A DNA stretch of 64,000 nucleotides from Ephemeroptericola cinctiostellae. Lineage in GTDB: Bacteria > Pseudomonadota > Gammaproteobacteria > Burkholderiales > Burkholderiaceae. Where the stretch lies: assembly GCF_003339525.1 (NCBI RefSeq), contig NZ_CP031124.1:1364001-1428000 (forward strand), given 5' to 3'. Within the stretch, counting starts at the first letter, position 1. Each line of letters starts with the position of its first letter. Below are positions 17,280 to 26,158 of the stretch, in pieces. Both the position numbers and the translations under genes were made by a program. The notes beneath the pieces are model-generated. The model saw only the letters and a list, made by a program, of their open reading frames with translations. It was not told the origin of the DNA and searched no databases.

Positions 17280-18548
17280 ATGATGACTACGCCTTACCCA
17301 AACCCGACCTTGCACCTCGAAAACAATGCATTGATGTTGGAAAATGTTGATTTAAATGCTGTGGCACGTGTGCATGGCACGCCTTTGTATGTGTATTCCA
17401 AAGCTGCTTTGCAATCGGCGTGGGATGCGTGGCAAGTGCCTGCGGATCGTCCGATTCACATTTGTTATGCGGTCAAAGCCAATTCAAATTTGGCCATTTT
17501 GAGTTTTTTTGCCAAGCAAGGTGCTTTTTTTGACACGGTGTCGATGGGTGAAATTTCACGTGCACTGGCTGCGGGTGCGCCTGCGCATCGCATCGTTTTT
17601 TCGGGTGTGGGCAAAAGTGTGGCGGAAATTGAGTTCGCTTTGACCGAAGGCATTCATTGTTTTAACGTCGAATCCATCACGGAGTTGGATCGCATTCATG
17701 CCGTGGCCACACGTTTGGGTAAGCAAGCGCCGATTTCATTGCGCATCAATCCTGATGTGGATGCCAAAACCCACCCATATATTTCGACGGGTTTGAAAGA
17801 AAATAAATTTGGCATTGACCACACTGAAGCTTTGGCAGCCTACATGCATGCCGCGACTTTGTCGGGCTTGAGCATTGTCGGTATTGATTACCACATTGGT
17901 TCGCAACTGACGTCATTGACACCTTACCTTGATGCACAGAATCGTTTATTTGGCCTCATCAAGCAGTTGAGCGATGCGGGCATCACATTGACACACATTG
18001 ATTTGGGTGGTGGTTTGGGCGTGCGTTATCGTGATGAAGTGCCACCGACAGCGTCGTCATTGGTTGAGCAGGCTTTGGCTGGATTGCGTGAAGCGGGCTT
18101 CAATCATGCGTTGATGTTTGAACCGGGCCGCTCTTTGGTGGCGAATGCCGGTGTGATGTTGACCGAAGTGGAATACATCAAACCGACGCAGCATAAAAAT
18201 TTCGCCATTGTTGATGCAGGCATGAACGATTTGATCCGCCCAGCGTTGTATCAAGCATGGATGCAAGTGGTCAATACGGTTGAGCGCGACACAGCGACCA
18301 CCACTTATGACATCGTTGGCCCCGTGTGTGAATCGACCGATTGGTTTGCCAAAGACCGTGATTTGGCTGTGGAGGCGGGCGATGTGCTGGCGATTTTGAG
18401 TGCTGGCGCGTATTGCATGACCATGGCTTCGAATTACAATTCGCGTCAGCGTCCCGCAGAATTATTGGTTGATGGCGATACGGTGCATGTGATTCGGACG
18501 CGCGATGTGCTGGCATCATTGTGGGAAAATGAGCATATTCCTGTTTAA
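17280..18548 (+). CDS. lysA: Diaminopimelate decarboxylase
   Basis: The PLP enzyme (about 422 residues) performs the last step of lysine synthesis, decarboxylating meso-diaminopimelate. The N-terminal barrel has ICYAVKANSN with the PLP-binding Lys, HIGSQL and the GGGLGVRY glycine loop. The C-terminal domain has FEPGRSLV and the dimer active-site motif GPVCESTDWFAKDR with its Cys, plus AGAYCMTMASNYN. GTG 17277, ATG 17280 and ATG 17283 are all in frame; ATG 17280 is chosen, without a strong ribosome site. It follows lptM by 86 bp. Confidence 0.97.
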   Translation: MMTTPYPNPTLHLENNALMLENVDLNAVARVHGTPLYVYSKAALQSAWDAWQVPADRPIHICYAVKANSNLAILSFFAKQGAFFDTVSMGEISRALAAGAPAHRIVFSGVGKSVAEIEFALTEGIHCFNVESITELDRIHAVATRLGKQAPISLRINPDVDAKTHPYISTGLKENKFGIDHTEALAAYMHAATLSGLSIVGIDYHIGSQLTSLTPYLDAQNRLFGLIKQLSDAGITLTHIDLGGGLGVRYRDEVPPTASSLVEQALAGLREAGFNHALMFEPGRSLVANAGVMLTEVEYIKPTQHKNFAIVDAGMNDLIRPALYQAWMQVVNTVERDTATTTYDIVGPVCESTDWFAKDRDLAVEAGDVLAILSAGAYCMTMASNYNSRQRPAELLVDGDTVHVIRTRDVLASLWENEHIPV

Positions 18549-18628
18549 GTAAGGTTTACTAAAGCTTTTGAGGGTGAGGCATTCATTTGACTGACTCAAG
18601 TGTTGCTTTTTGACTTCAAAAAAACAAT

Positions 18629-18673
18629 AAAAGTTGAGCCATTTTTTTAAATGCGCTCAACTTTTGTTTTTTT
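18629..18673 (+). terminator. Terminator after lysA
   Basis: AAAAGTTGAGC (18629-18639) pairs with GCTCAACTTTT (18655-18665), followed by GTTTTTTT. It closes the lptM-lysA unit. Confidence 0.85.
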
Positions 18674-18954
18674 AGAAAATCCTTTTCAGGCAGTTAAAGT
18701 GCCAATCTTTGATGGGCCTCAATAGAAATGCATTTGTATAAAAAAACAGAAATTGGCTTTTTGAGTCGTTATGGGTAAGGTGTTTGGAGTGTGCATGGGT
18801 GCGAAATAGGTGTGCACATGCCTCAATGTGGGAAATATCCTATAATTTCTCGTTATCTGGCACAAGTACACGCGCTATCGCGTTAAAATGACTGAAATAT
18901 GTGAACGGGCGTCATTATTTGTACGCCCATTTAAGTTGTATAGGATATCGTTTC
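18674..18954 (+). promoter_or_regulatory. ftsK upstream region with a TATAAT box
   Basis: No gene is seen here. A perfect -10 hexamer TATAAT lies at 18841-18846, about 108 bases before the ftsK start; no good -35 stands 16-18 bp upstream of it. Confidence 0.4.
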
Positions 18955-21267
18955 ATGGCCACAAAACCCGAAATTTTTAAAACCCCCTCTTTGTCTGAGC
19001 GTGCGAGCCAGCTGATGCGCGAAATGAAGTGGGTCTTATTTGCCATCTTAGGTGCCGCTTTGCTGCTGATGTTGCTGTCGTATGACACCAAAGATCCCGC
19101 TTTCAATCATGTGAGCAGCCAACAAATCACCATTCACAATTGGGTGGGGGCGCTTGGTGCATGGGTGGCTGACATCATGCTGTATATTTTTGGCTTGTCT
19201 GCGTATTGGTGGGTGGTGTTGTGTGGCTCCATCATCTGGTTTGGTTACCGTCGATTTTTACACCTCAGTCTGTTTTCAACGAAAGAGCGTGGAGACATTC
19301 AAATTGAAGAATCGCGCGATAAATTTTTGTTTCGTGCTGGTTTTGCTGTGTTGCTGTTTGCCAGCATGGGTTTAGAAGCCCGTCATATGGCAGGGTGGAC
19401 GAGTAATTTACCGTATAAGGCTGGTGGTGTGCTGGGCAATATGCTTGCAGGTGGCTTAACTTTGGTGGTCGGGCAGGTGTTCACGACACTGTTGCTGTTG
19501 TTTTTATTCTGTGCGGGTTTGAGTTGGTTTTTTAATTTCTCATGGTTGAGTGTGTGCGAGCAGATCGGTGCTGACATTGAGCATGCCTACGCTGCCATCA
19601 TGGGCTATTTTTCTGCCAAAGAAGATGAAAAAGTTGGTGAAGTGGTGGCTGCACATCGTGAGAAAATTGTGGAAGAAGAAAAGCAACGGATTGAAACCGC
19701 TCCACCCGTGATCATTGCCCCTCCTGCGCCGCCCGTTGTCCAATCAGAGCGGGTGCAGAAAGAAAAGCAAGTGTCTTTATTCAGCGACATGAACAACACG
19801 ACTTTGCCAGAACTGTCATTGTTGGATCCTGCCGATGCCCATCAAGAAACAGTGTCAACCGAAACGCTGGAGTTCACATCTCGCCTCATCGAGAAAAAAT
19901 TGCGTGATTTCAACGTGGAAGTCAAAGTGGTTGCCGCTTATCCAGGCCCGGTGGTGACGCGTTACGAGATTGAACCTGCCACGGGGGTCAAGGGCAGTCA
20001 AATCGTCAATTTGGCCAAGGATTTGGCGCGTTCATTCTCAATGACTTCCATCCGTGTGGTTGAAACGATTCCAGGTAAAACTTACATGGCTTTGGAGTTG
20101 CCCAATCCCAAAAGACAAATCGTTCGCTTATCTGAAATCATTGGCTCTCAGCTGTTTTTTGACTCAAATTCTCCTTTATCTGTGGCCTTGGGCAAAGACA
20201 TCGGCGGCAAGCCTGTGGTGGCAGACATTGCAAAAATGCCTCACTTATTGGTTGCAGGCACGACAGGTTCAGGTAAATCGGTGGGCATCAACACCATGAT
20301 TTTGTCATTGTTGTACAAAGCTGAACCCAAAGATGTGCGTTTGATTCTAATCGATCCGAAAATGTTGGAAATGAGTGTCTATGAGGGCATTCCACATTTG
20401 CTCTGTCCCGTGGTCACGGACATGCGTCAAGCTGCACACGCCTTGAACTGGGCGGTGGGTGAAATGGAAAAACGCTACAAACTCATGAGTAAGTTGGGCG
20501 TGCGTAACCTTGCGGGTTACAATAAAAAAATCGATGACGCCACCGCAAAAGAAGAGCATGTGCCTAATCCATTCAGCCTCACACCCGATGCACCTGAACC
20601 GTTGGGGCGTTTACCAAACATCGTCATTGTGATCGATGAGTTGGCCGATTTGATGATGGTGGTGGGTAAAAAAATTGAAGAATTGATCGCGCGCATCGCA
20701 CAAAAAGCGCGTGCGGCAGGCATTCACTTGATCCTCGCCACGCAGCGCCCAAGCGTGGATGTGATCACGGGTTTGATTAAGGCCAACGTCCCGACACGCA
20801 TGGCTTTTCAAGTGTCGAGTAAAATTGACTCTCGTACCATTCTTGATCAACAGGGTGCAGAAGCTTTACTGGGGCAAGGTGATATGCTGTATTTGCCCTC
20901 GGGATTGGGCATGCCGACTCGCGTGCATGGTGCTTTTGCTTCCGATGACGAAGTGCATCGTGTGGTCGAAAATTTAAAATTGAATGGCGAACCCGATTAC
21001 ATTGATGAAATTTTGAATGGTGGCACAGAGGGGGATGGCGAGTTTGGTGACAGTGAAAGCGGGGCGGAGGAGGCCGATGTGTTGTACGATCAAGCCGTGG
21101 CTTTGGTCATTAAAAGCCGTCGTGCATCGATTTCATATGTCCAACGCGAATTGCGCATCGGTTATAACCGTTCTGCACGGTTATTGGATCAGATGGAAAA
21201 AAGTGGTGTGGTCAGCAGCATGCAAAGCAATGGCAACCGCGAAGTGCTGGCCCCATCGCATGAATAG
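18955..21267 (+). CDS. ftsK: DNA translocase FtsK
   Basis: The 770-residue septal motor pumps DNA so that chromosome dimers are resolved at dif and termini clear the closing septum. Four to five N-terminal membrane helices (to about residue 200) anchor it; a Pro/Glu-rich linker is short. The motor has Walker [15 protein letters not shown], Walker [14 protein letters not shown] and [17 protein letters not shown]. The C-terminal gamma winged helix that reads KOPS is present ([33 protein letters not shown]). ATG 18955 is chosen because AGGA lies 9 bases before it; an in-frame upstream start would add a non-conserved leader. Length is normal for short-linker betaproteobacterial FtsK. Confidence 0.96.
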   Translation: MATKPEIFKTPSLSERASQLMREMKWVLFAILGAALLLMLLSYDTKDPAFNHVSSQQITIHNWVGALGAWVADIMLYIFGLSAYWWVVLCGSIIWFGYRRFLHLSLFSTKERGDIQIEESRDKFLFRAGFAVLLFASMGLEARHMAGWTSNLPYKAGGVLGNMLAGGLTLVVGQVFTTLLLLFLFCAGLSWFFNFSWLSVCEQIGADIEHAYAAIMGYFSAKEDEKVGEVVAAHREKIVEEEKQRIETAPPVIIAPPAPPVVQSERVQKEKQVSLFSDMNNTTLPELSLLDPADAHQETVSTETLEFTSRLIEKKLRDFNVEVKVVAAYPGPVVTRYEIEPATGVKGSQIVNLAKDLARSFSMTSIRVVETIPGKTYMALELPNPKRQIVRLSEIIGSQLFFDSNSPLSVALGKDIGGKPVVADIAKMPHLLVAGTTGSGKSVGINTMILSLLYKAEPKDVRLILIDPKMLEMSVYEGIPHLLCPVVTDMRQAAHALNWAVGEMEKRYKLMSKLGVRNLAGYNKKIDDATAKEEHVPNPFSLTPDAPEPLGRLPNIVIVIDELADLMMVVGKKIEELIARIAQKARAAGIHLILATQRPSVDVITGLIKANVPTRMAFQVSSKIDSRTILDQQGAEALLGQGDMLYLPSGLGMPTRVHGAFASDDEVHRVVENLKLNGEPDYIDEILNGGTEGDGEFGDSESGAEEADVLYDQAVALVIKSRRASISYVQRELRIGYNRSARLLDQMEKSGVVSSMQSNGNREVLAPSHE

Positions 21268-21292
21268 AGGGTTGAATGAAATGGAAATTAAG

Positions 21293-21658
21293 ATGAACTC
21301 ACACCTATTGAAATGGTTGATGTTTGCTGTCATTGTGTCGTTGATGGCCACTGTGCATGCACAAGCTCATGTTGAATACCCAGAGGTCTCCCCTGCTGTT
21401 GGCTCAAATTCGCATGCTTTGATGATGAAGCCTGAGGACTTTCCAAAAACACAAACCACTGCTCCTGAAAAAGTTCAGAAGCAAACACACATCAGATCAC
21501 AAATCCATCGTACTCAAGCCCCTCGACAAACCAAACGCCGTACCCATCTTTCCAGCCATGAGCGGATGCATCGCAAGGGGCACGCAGTTTCGACCATGGC
21601 CATGCCTTGTGCACCTGTCAAACCTGTTCAGACCGATGTGTGCAGCATGCCAAAGTGA
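21293..21658 (+). CDS. Small secreted basic protein, unknown function
   Basis: A 121-residue frame starts MNSHLLKWLMFAVIVSLMATVHAQAH, a typical signal peptide with likely cleavage after AHA/AQA. The mature part is rich in His, Lys, Arg, Thr and Pro and has two Cys near the end (MPCAPVKPVQTDVCSMPK). It begins 25 bp after ftsK, where lolA often sits in other proteobacteria, but it does not resemble LolA. An alternative in-frame ATG at 21260 overlaps the end of ftsK. No function can be assigned; the low-complexity composition makes the call tentative. Confidence 0.5.
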   Translation: MNSHLLKWLMFAVIVSLMATVHAQAHVEYPEVSPAVGSNSHALMMKPEDFPKTQTTAPEKVQKQTHIRSQIHRTQAPRQTKRRTHLSSHERMHRKGHAVSTMAMPCAPVKPVQTDVCSMPK

Positions 21659-21724
21659 GCGTAAGCTTGTAAATGGTGCTGATGGTGTTGATTGATGGTT
21701 GATGGCACTTAAAATCACAATAAA

Positions 21725-21758
21725 CAAGAAAGCCAAGCAGAGGTGCTTGGCTTTCTTG
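21725..21758. terminator. Shared hairpin between convergent genes
   Basis: A 15-bp perfect stem, CAAGAAAGCCAAGCA (21725-21739) and its complement (21744-21758) with loop GAGG, lies between the ftsK-side gene and the convergent AhpD-like gene. The T-rich tails are weak on both sides. Confidence 0.65.
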
Positions 21759-21794
21759 TATCAAAAAATTAGGTTTGATGTGATTGAGATTCGA

Positions 21795-22151
21795 TTATGA
21801 AGCCAAATGGCTGAATTCCTCCCATGCCGCCATGGTATTGGCTGCATACATCAATGATGGCCCGCCACCCATATAGACAGCCATCCCCAGTGTTTCCTCC
21901 ACCTCTGCTTTGGTTGCACCCAAGCGAACCAAGGCTTTGGTATGAAAGCCAATGCAAGCATCACAACGCACTGCAACACCCAAGGCGAGGGCAATCAATT
22001 CCTTGGTTTTTTTGTTTAAAGCACCTTCAGCCGTTGCGGCTTGGGCAAGTTCCCCAAACGCTTTCATGACATTGGGTGTATCGGTGCGTAAGCTGTTGAG
22101 GTGTTTATTCACTTCATTTGTGAGTTCAAGGTAAGATGGGATTTGACTCAT
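21795..22151 (-). CDS. Carboxymuconolactone decarboxylase / AhpD-like protein
   Basis: A 118-residue all-helical protein of the CMD/AhpD family, with CDACIGFHTKALVRLGAT carrying the redox CxxC and following His characteristic of the peroxidase-like branch. Such small proteins act as thiol-dependent peroxidase or reductase partners. It starts MSQIPSYLELTNEVN. It is followed on the same strand by nothing closer than the convergent hairpin and preceded by a small YgaP-like membrane gene. The exact substrate is unknown. Confidence 0.85.
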   Translation of the reverse strand: MSQIPSYLELTNEVNKHLNSLRTDTPNVMKAFGELAQAATAEGALNKKTKELIALALGVAVRCDACIGFHTKALVRLGATKAEVEETLGMAVYMGGGPSLMYAANTMAAWEEFSHLAS

Positions 22152-22277
22152 ACAATGTCCTTAATGCAAGTTTAAATTCTTAAATTCATCATTGTGGTCA
22201 TGACCCTATTCATGAGCACAATTGTGCCGTTGACATCCTATTGCACGGAAAATAAGGGGGATATTGCATGGGTTGTT

Positions 22278-22466
22278 TCATCGCTTGCAAGTGTTCACGC
22301 CCAATAATGTGTACAGTGCACAGCTGCTCATCAACCCTGTGAGTAAAGGCAGCACGCCAATCCAACCCCACGTACCGATGTTGCCCGTTAAGGTCAAACC
22401 AATTAAAGCCACGCCGATGATGATGCGCAAAGTGCGGTCGAGTGAACCTATATTTTTCTTAAACAT
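22278..22466 (-). CDS. DUF2892 (YgaP-like) small membrane protein
   Basis: The 62-residue protein starts MFKKNIGSLDRTLRIIIGV after AGGAG and has two transmembrane segments separated by GTWGWIGVLP, ending SCALYTLLGVNTCKR. NIGSLDRTLRIIIG and the CPLYxLLG-like end mark the DUF2892 family, often fused or adjacent to rhodanese domains in YgaP. No rhodanese is fused here. Its role is unknown; the Cys residues suggest sulfur or redox chemistry near the membrane. Confidence 0.8.
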   Translation of the reverse strand: MFKKNIGSLDRTLRIIIGVALIGLTLTGNIGTWGWIGVLPLLTGLMSSCALYTLLGVNTCKR

Positions 22467-22617
22467 GGTGTTTCTCCTTGAGGTGTGGATGAAAATAGAA
22501 CTTGCATGGGTAGGGCTTTGGTACATGATGTGGTGTCATTTTACTGGCCTAAACACATGATAAATTATAATCTATGTTTTAACAATATACTTTTTTATAT
22601 TTTAATTTAATGTCCCA

Positions 22618-24189
22618 TCAGGTGATGTGATCTGCAATGCGTTCGGCCAAAGCTGCAATCGTACGAGAGGGGTTGAGCCCCAAAGATTTGGGCACGATGG
22701 ATCCATCGGCCACATACAAATTGGGGTAGCCGAACACTTCACCCAAATGATTGACAACCCCATTGCTTGGGGTGGTGCCCATGATGCAGCCACCCAAAGG
22801 ATGCGGTGTGACCAAATTTTTAAGCAGCGTCCAACTCATGGGTACATCTGCGGTGCCTTCGGTCAATTCGGACAGTTTGACATGCATGTCAATCATGGCT
22901 TGCACTGTGGCTTCGCTTGCGTCAATAGTCCAATTCAACTTGAGTTCTTTTGACCATGGTGGCCACATGCTGTGTCCCAAATAGAGTTGGCCATCTGCGG
23001 CATCTTTGGATTGACCAAACCATGGCATGACGTTCTCAAGCGGGTTATCGATGGAAAAAACTTGACGCACCCAGTGCAACAGCACATTGGATGAGGTGAG
23101 TTTAAATGCAGGCATGGCATTGGCGAAATGGTGCAGCAGGTTGGGAAAACCACCATCTTCAACAAAAAACCCCTCTCCTCCAGCGCTGCCGTCTAAAAAA
23201 TCAATGGCACATGTGATGGTGGGGCCTTGGCTGGGGTTGATGGCGCGTTGTTCATAGACGGCAGGGGTTAAAAAATCCCCATTTGAACTCCATTTTCGCC
23301 CGAGATAATCGCTGATGTTGGGTAAGGTGCCATACTCATCGCGCGCACGCAACAATAACTCTGTTGAACCGAGTGAACCTGCGGCGATGATCACGCGTTC
23401 GGCGGTTTCTGAACCTTCCAACAATTCACCTTGTTCGATGCGTTTGAAATGCACCGTGTAACCATCTGTATCGTGTGAAACCGTGTGCACGATGTGCAAT
23501 GGCCGAATGTCGGCGCCAAGATTTTCTGCATGGGCAAGATAGTTCAGGTCCAGTGTATTTTTGGCTTGAACTTCACAGCCAATGTCGCAGTTGCCACAGT
23601 GCACACACGTGCCTTGCATGCGGCCAAATACATTCATGTGTTTGACACTGTGCTGTGCATCGAAGGGCATTTCACGGTCATAGCTGAAGCCCTGGTCAAA
23701 AGTCACTGCCAGAGGTAAAGGGCGAAAACGATCGGCATATCCGCCCCGCTCAGCGGCTTCTTGCATGAGTTTATAACGCTCCGTCAGTTGATTGTTGGGC
23801 AACGTGTTGACCGAAAGCATGTATCCCACGCGGTCGTAATATGGTTTTAATTCCTCAAAGGTGATTTCTTTTGGCCAACCTGTATTGAAGACATCGGGTT
23901 GTGCTTCAACTGAAATGTTCGCGTAAATCAAAGAGCCGCCACCCACGCCAGCCCCTTGTGCAACCACCATGTCATCCATCACACGCAAATCAATCCAACC
24001 GTTGTGTTTCTCTGGGTCGTTGTTGTCCCAAAACCATGGGTCGTTCATGTCACGTGGATACGTTTCAGGTGTCCATCGTCGCCCACGTTCAAGAATCAAA
24101 ACTTTCATGCCTTTTTCTGCCAACCGACACGCGGTGACGGCTCCACCAAAGCCGCTGCCGATCACAATGGCATCATAGGTGTTCATCAT
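22618..24189 (-). CDS. GMC-family FAD oxidoreductase, cholesterol-oxidase-like
   Basis: The 523-residue flavoprotein has the FAD Rossmann motif AIVIGSGFGGAVTACRLAEKG at the N-terminus, GAGVGGGSLIYANI, and C-terminal HPLGGCIMG with the GMC active-site His and NLYVADGSIVPKSLGLNPSRTIAALAERIA. A Cys cluster CVHCGNCDIGC in the middle is typical of the cholesterol oxidase/3-ketosteroid branch. No signal peptide is seen. The start follows GGAG and overlaps the metallophosphoesterase gene by 17 bases. It is the last gene of a seven-gene operon and probably oxidises a sterol-like or long-chain alcohol; the substrate is inferred only from family resemblance. Confidence 0.85.
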   Translation of the reverse strand: MMNTYDAIVIGSGFGGAVTACRLAEKGMKVLILERGRRWTPETYPRDMNDPWFWDNNDPEKHNGWIDLRVMDDMVVAQGAGVGGGSLIYANISVEAQPDVFNTGWPKEITFEELKPYYDRVGYMLSVNTLPNNQLTERYKLMQEAAERGGYADRFRPLPLAVTFDQGFSYDREMPFDAQHSVKHMNVFGRMQGTCVHCGNCDIGCEVQAKNTLDLNYLAHAENLGADIRPLHIVHTVSHDTDGYTVHFKRIEQGELLEGSETAERVIIAAGSLGSTELLLRARDEYGTLPNISDYLGRKWSSNGDFLTPAVYEQRAINPSQGPTITCAIDFLDGSAGGEGFFVEDGGFPNLLHHFANAMPAFKLTSSNVLLHWVRQVFSIDNPLENVMPWFGQSKDAADGQLYLGHSMWPPWSKELKLNWTIDASEATVQAMIDMHVKLSELTEGTADVPMSWTLLKNLVTPHPLGGCIMGTTPSNGVVNHLGEVFGYPNLYVADGSIVPKSLGLNPSRTIAALAERIADHIT

Positions 24190-26125
24190 CGTCTCCTTCT
24201 TCGTTTTTGCTCGTTTGACTTTCAGGTGAGTTTTGGATGCGAATGACCTCAATCAATGCGGCCTTAATCTCAATGCCATCAGGAACGAACCACGGCGTTT
24301 CATTTTTTTCTTCGACTTCAAGTAACCATTCTTTGATGAATGGCCAGCGTTTGCGTTTTTCAAGCACGGTGACATGAGGGCTGATCGCCCAGCGCGTGCA
24401 GGCTTTATCCACCTTGATGGCGTATAAACTGAGGTGATCGGCTGTGATGTGGATGCGTAAGAAGTTTTTAAAATTGGGGTTGTGTAAAGCTGAAAACACT
24501 TCATCGGCATGCATGCGCGCCACAATATTGGACACGATGAGATACAAACCAAACAACAGCCCACCTGCAAAAAATCCAAAGAGCAACGATTGCACAGTGA
24601 ACAGCCCAATTTGCCACAGGGAGTGCAGCCATTTCTGCACAGGAACACCTTCGCTGCTTAAATTTAAATTTGGATATACCCAACCAATGTTAATTTTGGC
24701 AATGATCCAGAGCAATATCACGGCCAATAAGATGTGGCAGCAGCCATGAAGAGCACCCCATAACATTTGTTTGGGCAATGATGCGTTGTGTGTGCCTGTT
24801 GCAAATAGAATCAGGCCGACAATGGGCAATGCAGTCAGGCCGAGCGTTGTCGGCTGATGTGCCAAAATGGACCAAAACTTAAATAATATGTTGCTGAAAT
24901 TGGAGGGGACGAATTCAAGGGTTGCCCAGTTTTCCATTAAAGTTTGTGTGCAGCCTGAAACATTGAAGCTGCATGTTTTGGTTGTGAACTCACTTGAACT
25001 TTGCCAAATCCAAGCGTAAAACGAATACAGGGTAGCCAAAAAAACAGCAAAGGCAGGGTTGTGCCAGCTGAACAACAGGTTATGCCAACGCAGCTGTCGT
25101 GAGACCGATTTGGGTGGATTGACTTGGATCAAGTCCAATTGCACTGCGTGTGCTGCACCATCAATCAACAGCTCGTTGGGTAGTTCGTGTGTGCCTAACA
25201 AAAATGCACCGCCGCCGCCTGCTGTGATTTTATGGGTTGCATTGGAAAGGCTGTGAAAATGAGCATAATGGTGTAAATCACCCGATAACATGAAGGTCAC
25301 GTGTGCGCCTTGGTTGGTGATCAGCTTTTCAAGGTACTGTATGCCCAAATAAGCCTCATGTCGCTCTTTGCTGTTGAGTCTGACATCACCTGCTTCTATC
25401 CATGTGGGTTTAGGACTGCATAGAATCACGCGATCGGTGTCGGTCAGTTTTTTTGCAAAATATTTGAAATACTCGGCTTGTGCAATGTCGACATCCGATT
25501 CAAGCTGAATATCAACCCCCCACAGCCACCAGCCGTGTGGCAGCTCTACAGCAAAATAGCTGCGGTTTTGCATGGTTTTTCGACCACCAATCCAACGACC
25601 TTGACAAAATAAACGCAAAAAACCTGTTAAACCATCGTACCAGTCATGGTTGCCTGGGATGGCCAGTATTTCGGGGGCTTGCCTGTTTGAGTACGGTAGG
25701 GCGGCTTGATAAGGACCGACCATGCGCTCAGAGTAAGCTGTCCGTGAGGCCACGGGATACACTTGGTCACCCCCCATGACCAAAAGCTGTCCACGCTTTA
25801 ATGGCAGCTCACAGTTTTCAACGGTCAACTCTGTTTGAGCCAAAAGCCATGCCAAGCTGTAAGTGGCATGCCAACCATCGCCTGTGTCTGCAACGTAATC
25901 CACCCACAACTCATCCGCTGAACGATAATCCAAATAAATGTCGTCTTCCAACATATCGTTTGCACCAAGTGCCGCTTGTACCTCACGGCGATCAGCGTAA
26001 GCACCAAACAGCCCACCTAAAACGGCTCGCAAGCCTGTATCAATCAATTGAAATGGGTTCATCCAATTCACCGTTGGGTGTTGAACGACGTGCACCTTGA
26101 TTTTTTTATTCTCCTCTTGCATCAT
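24173..26125 (-). CDS. Membrane-anchored metallophosphoesterase
   Basis: The 650-residue protein has an N-terminal calcineurin-like phosphoesterase domain: VADTGDGWH (first Asp/His motif), GGDQVYP, PGNHDWYDG and SGDLHHYAHF, together the full two-metal site. Five or so hydrophobic helices follow (about residues 360-560), and a C-terminal soluble tail ends in acidic residues. It is probably held at the inner membrane and removes phosphate from a lipid or lipid-linked substrate. The start at ATG (complement 26123-26125) follows GGGAG. It sits between the patatin and GMC genes, with overlaps that imply co-translation. The substrate is not known. Confidence 0.8.
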   Translation of the reverse strand: MMQEENKKIKVHVVQHPTVNWMNPFQLIDTGLRAVLGGLFGAYADRREVQAALGANDMLEDDIYLDYRSADELWVDYVADTGDGWHATYSLAWLLAQTELTVENCELPLKRGQLLVMGGDQVYPVASRTAYSERMVGPYQAALPYSNRQAPEILAIPGNHDWYDGLTGFLRLFCQGRWIGGRKTMQNRSYFAVELPHGWWLWGVDIQLESDVDIAQAEYFKYFAKKLTDTDRVILCSPKPTWIEAGDVRLNSKERHEAYLGIQYLEKLITNQGAHVTFMLSGDLHHYAHFHSLSNATHKITAGGGGAFLLGTHELPNELLIDGAAHAVQLDLIQVNPPKSVSRQLRWHNLLFSWHNPAFAVFLATLYSFYAWIWQSSSEFTTKTCSFNVSGCTQTLMENWATLEFVPSNFSNILFKFWSILAHQPTTLGLTALPIVGLILFATGTHNASLPKQMLWGALHGCCHILLAVILLWIIAKINIGWVYPNLNLSSEGVPVQKWLHSLWQIGLFTVQSLLFGFFAGGLLFGLYLIVSNIVARMHADEVFSALHNPNFKNFLRIHITADHLSLYAIKVDKACTRWAISPHVTVLEKRKRWPFIKEWLLEVEEKNETPWFVPDGIEIKAALIEVIRIQNSPESQTSKNEEGDDDEHL

Positions 26126-26158
26126 CGTTCTCCCATCAGCACGCAATCAAAAACTTTT

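Noticed and set aside
18814-18954. N-terminal extension of FtsK from 18901
   Set aside because: The extra 18 residues are not FtsK-like; ATG 18955 has AGGA at a good distance.
21017-21292. Upstream extension of the small secreted protein gene into ftsK
   Set aside because: The extension lies inside the ftsK coding region in another frame and has no signal-like start; the frame from 21293 has a clean signal peptide.
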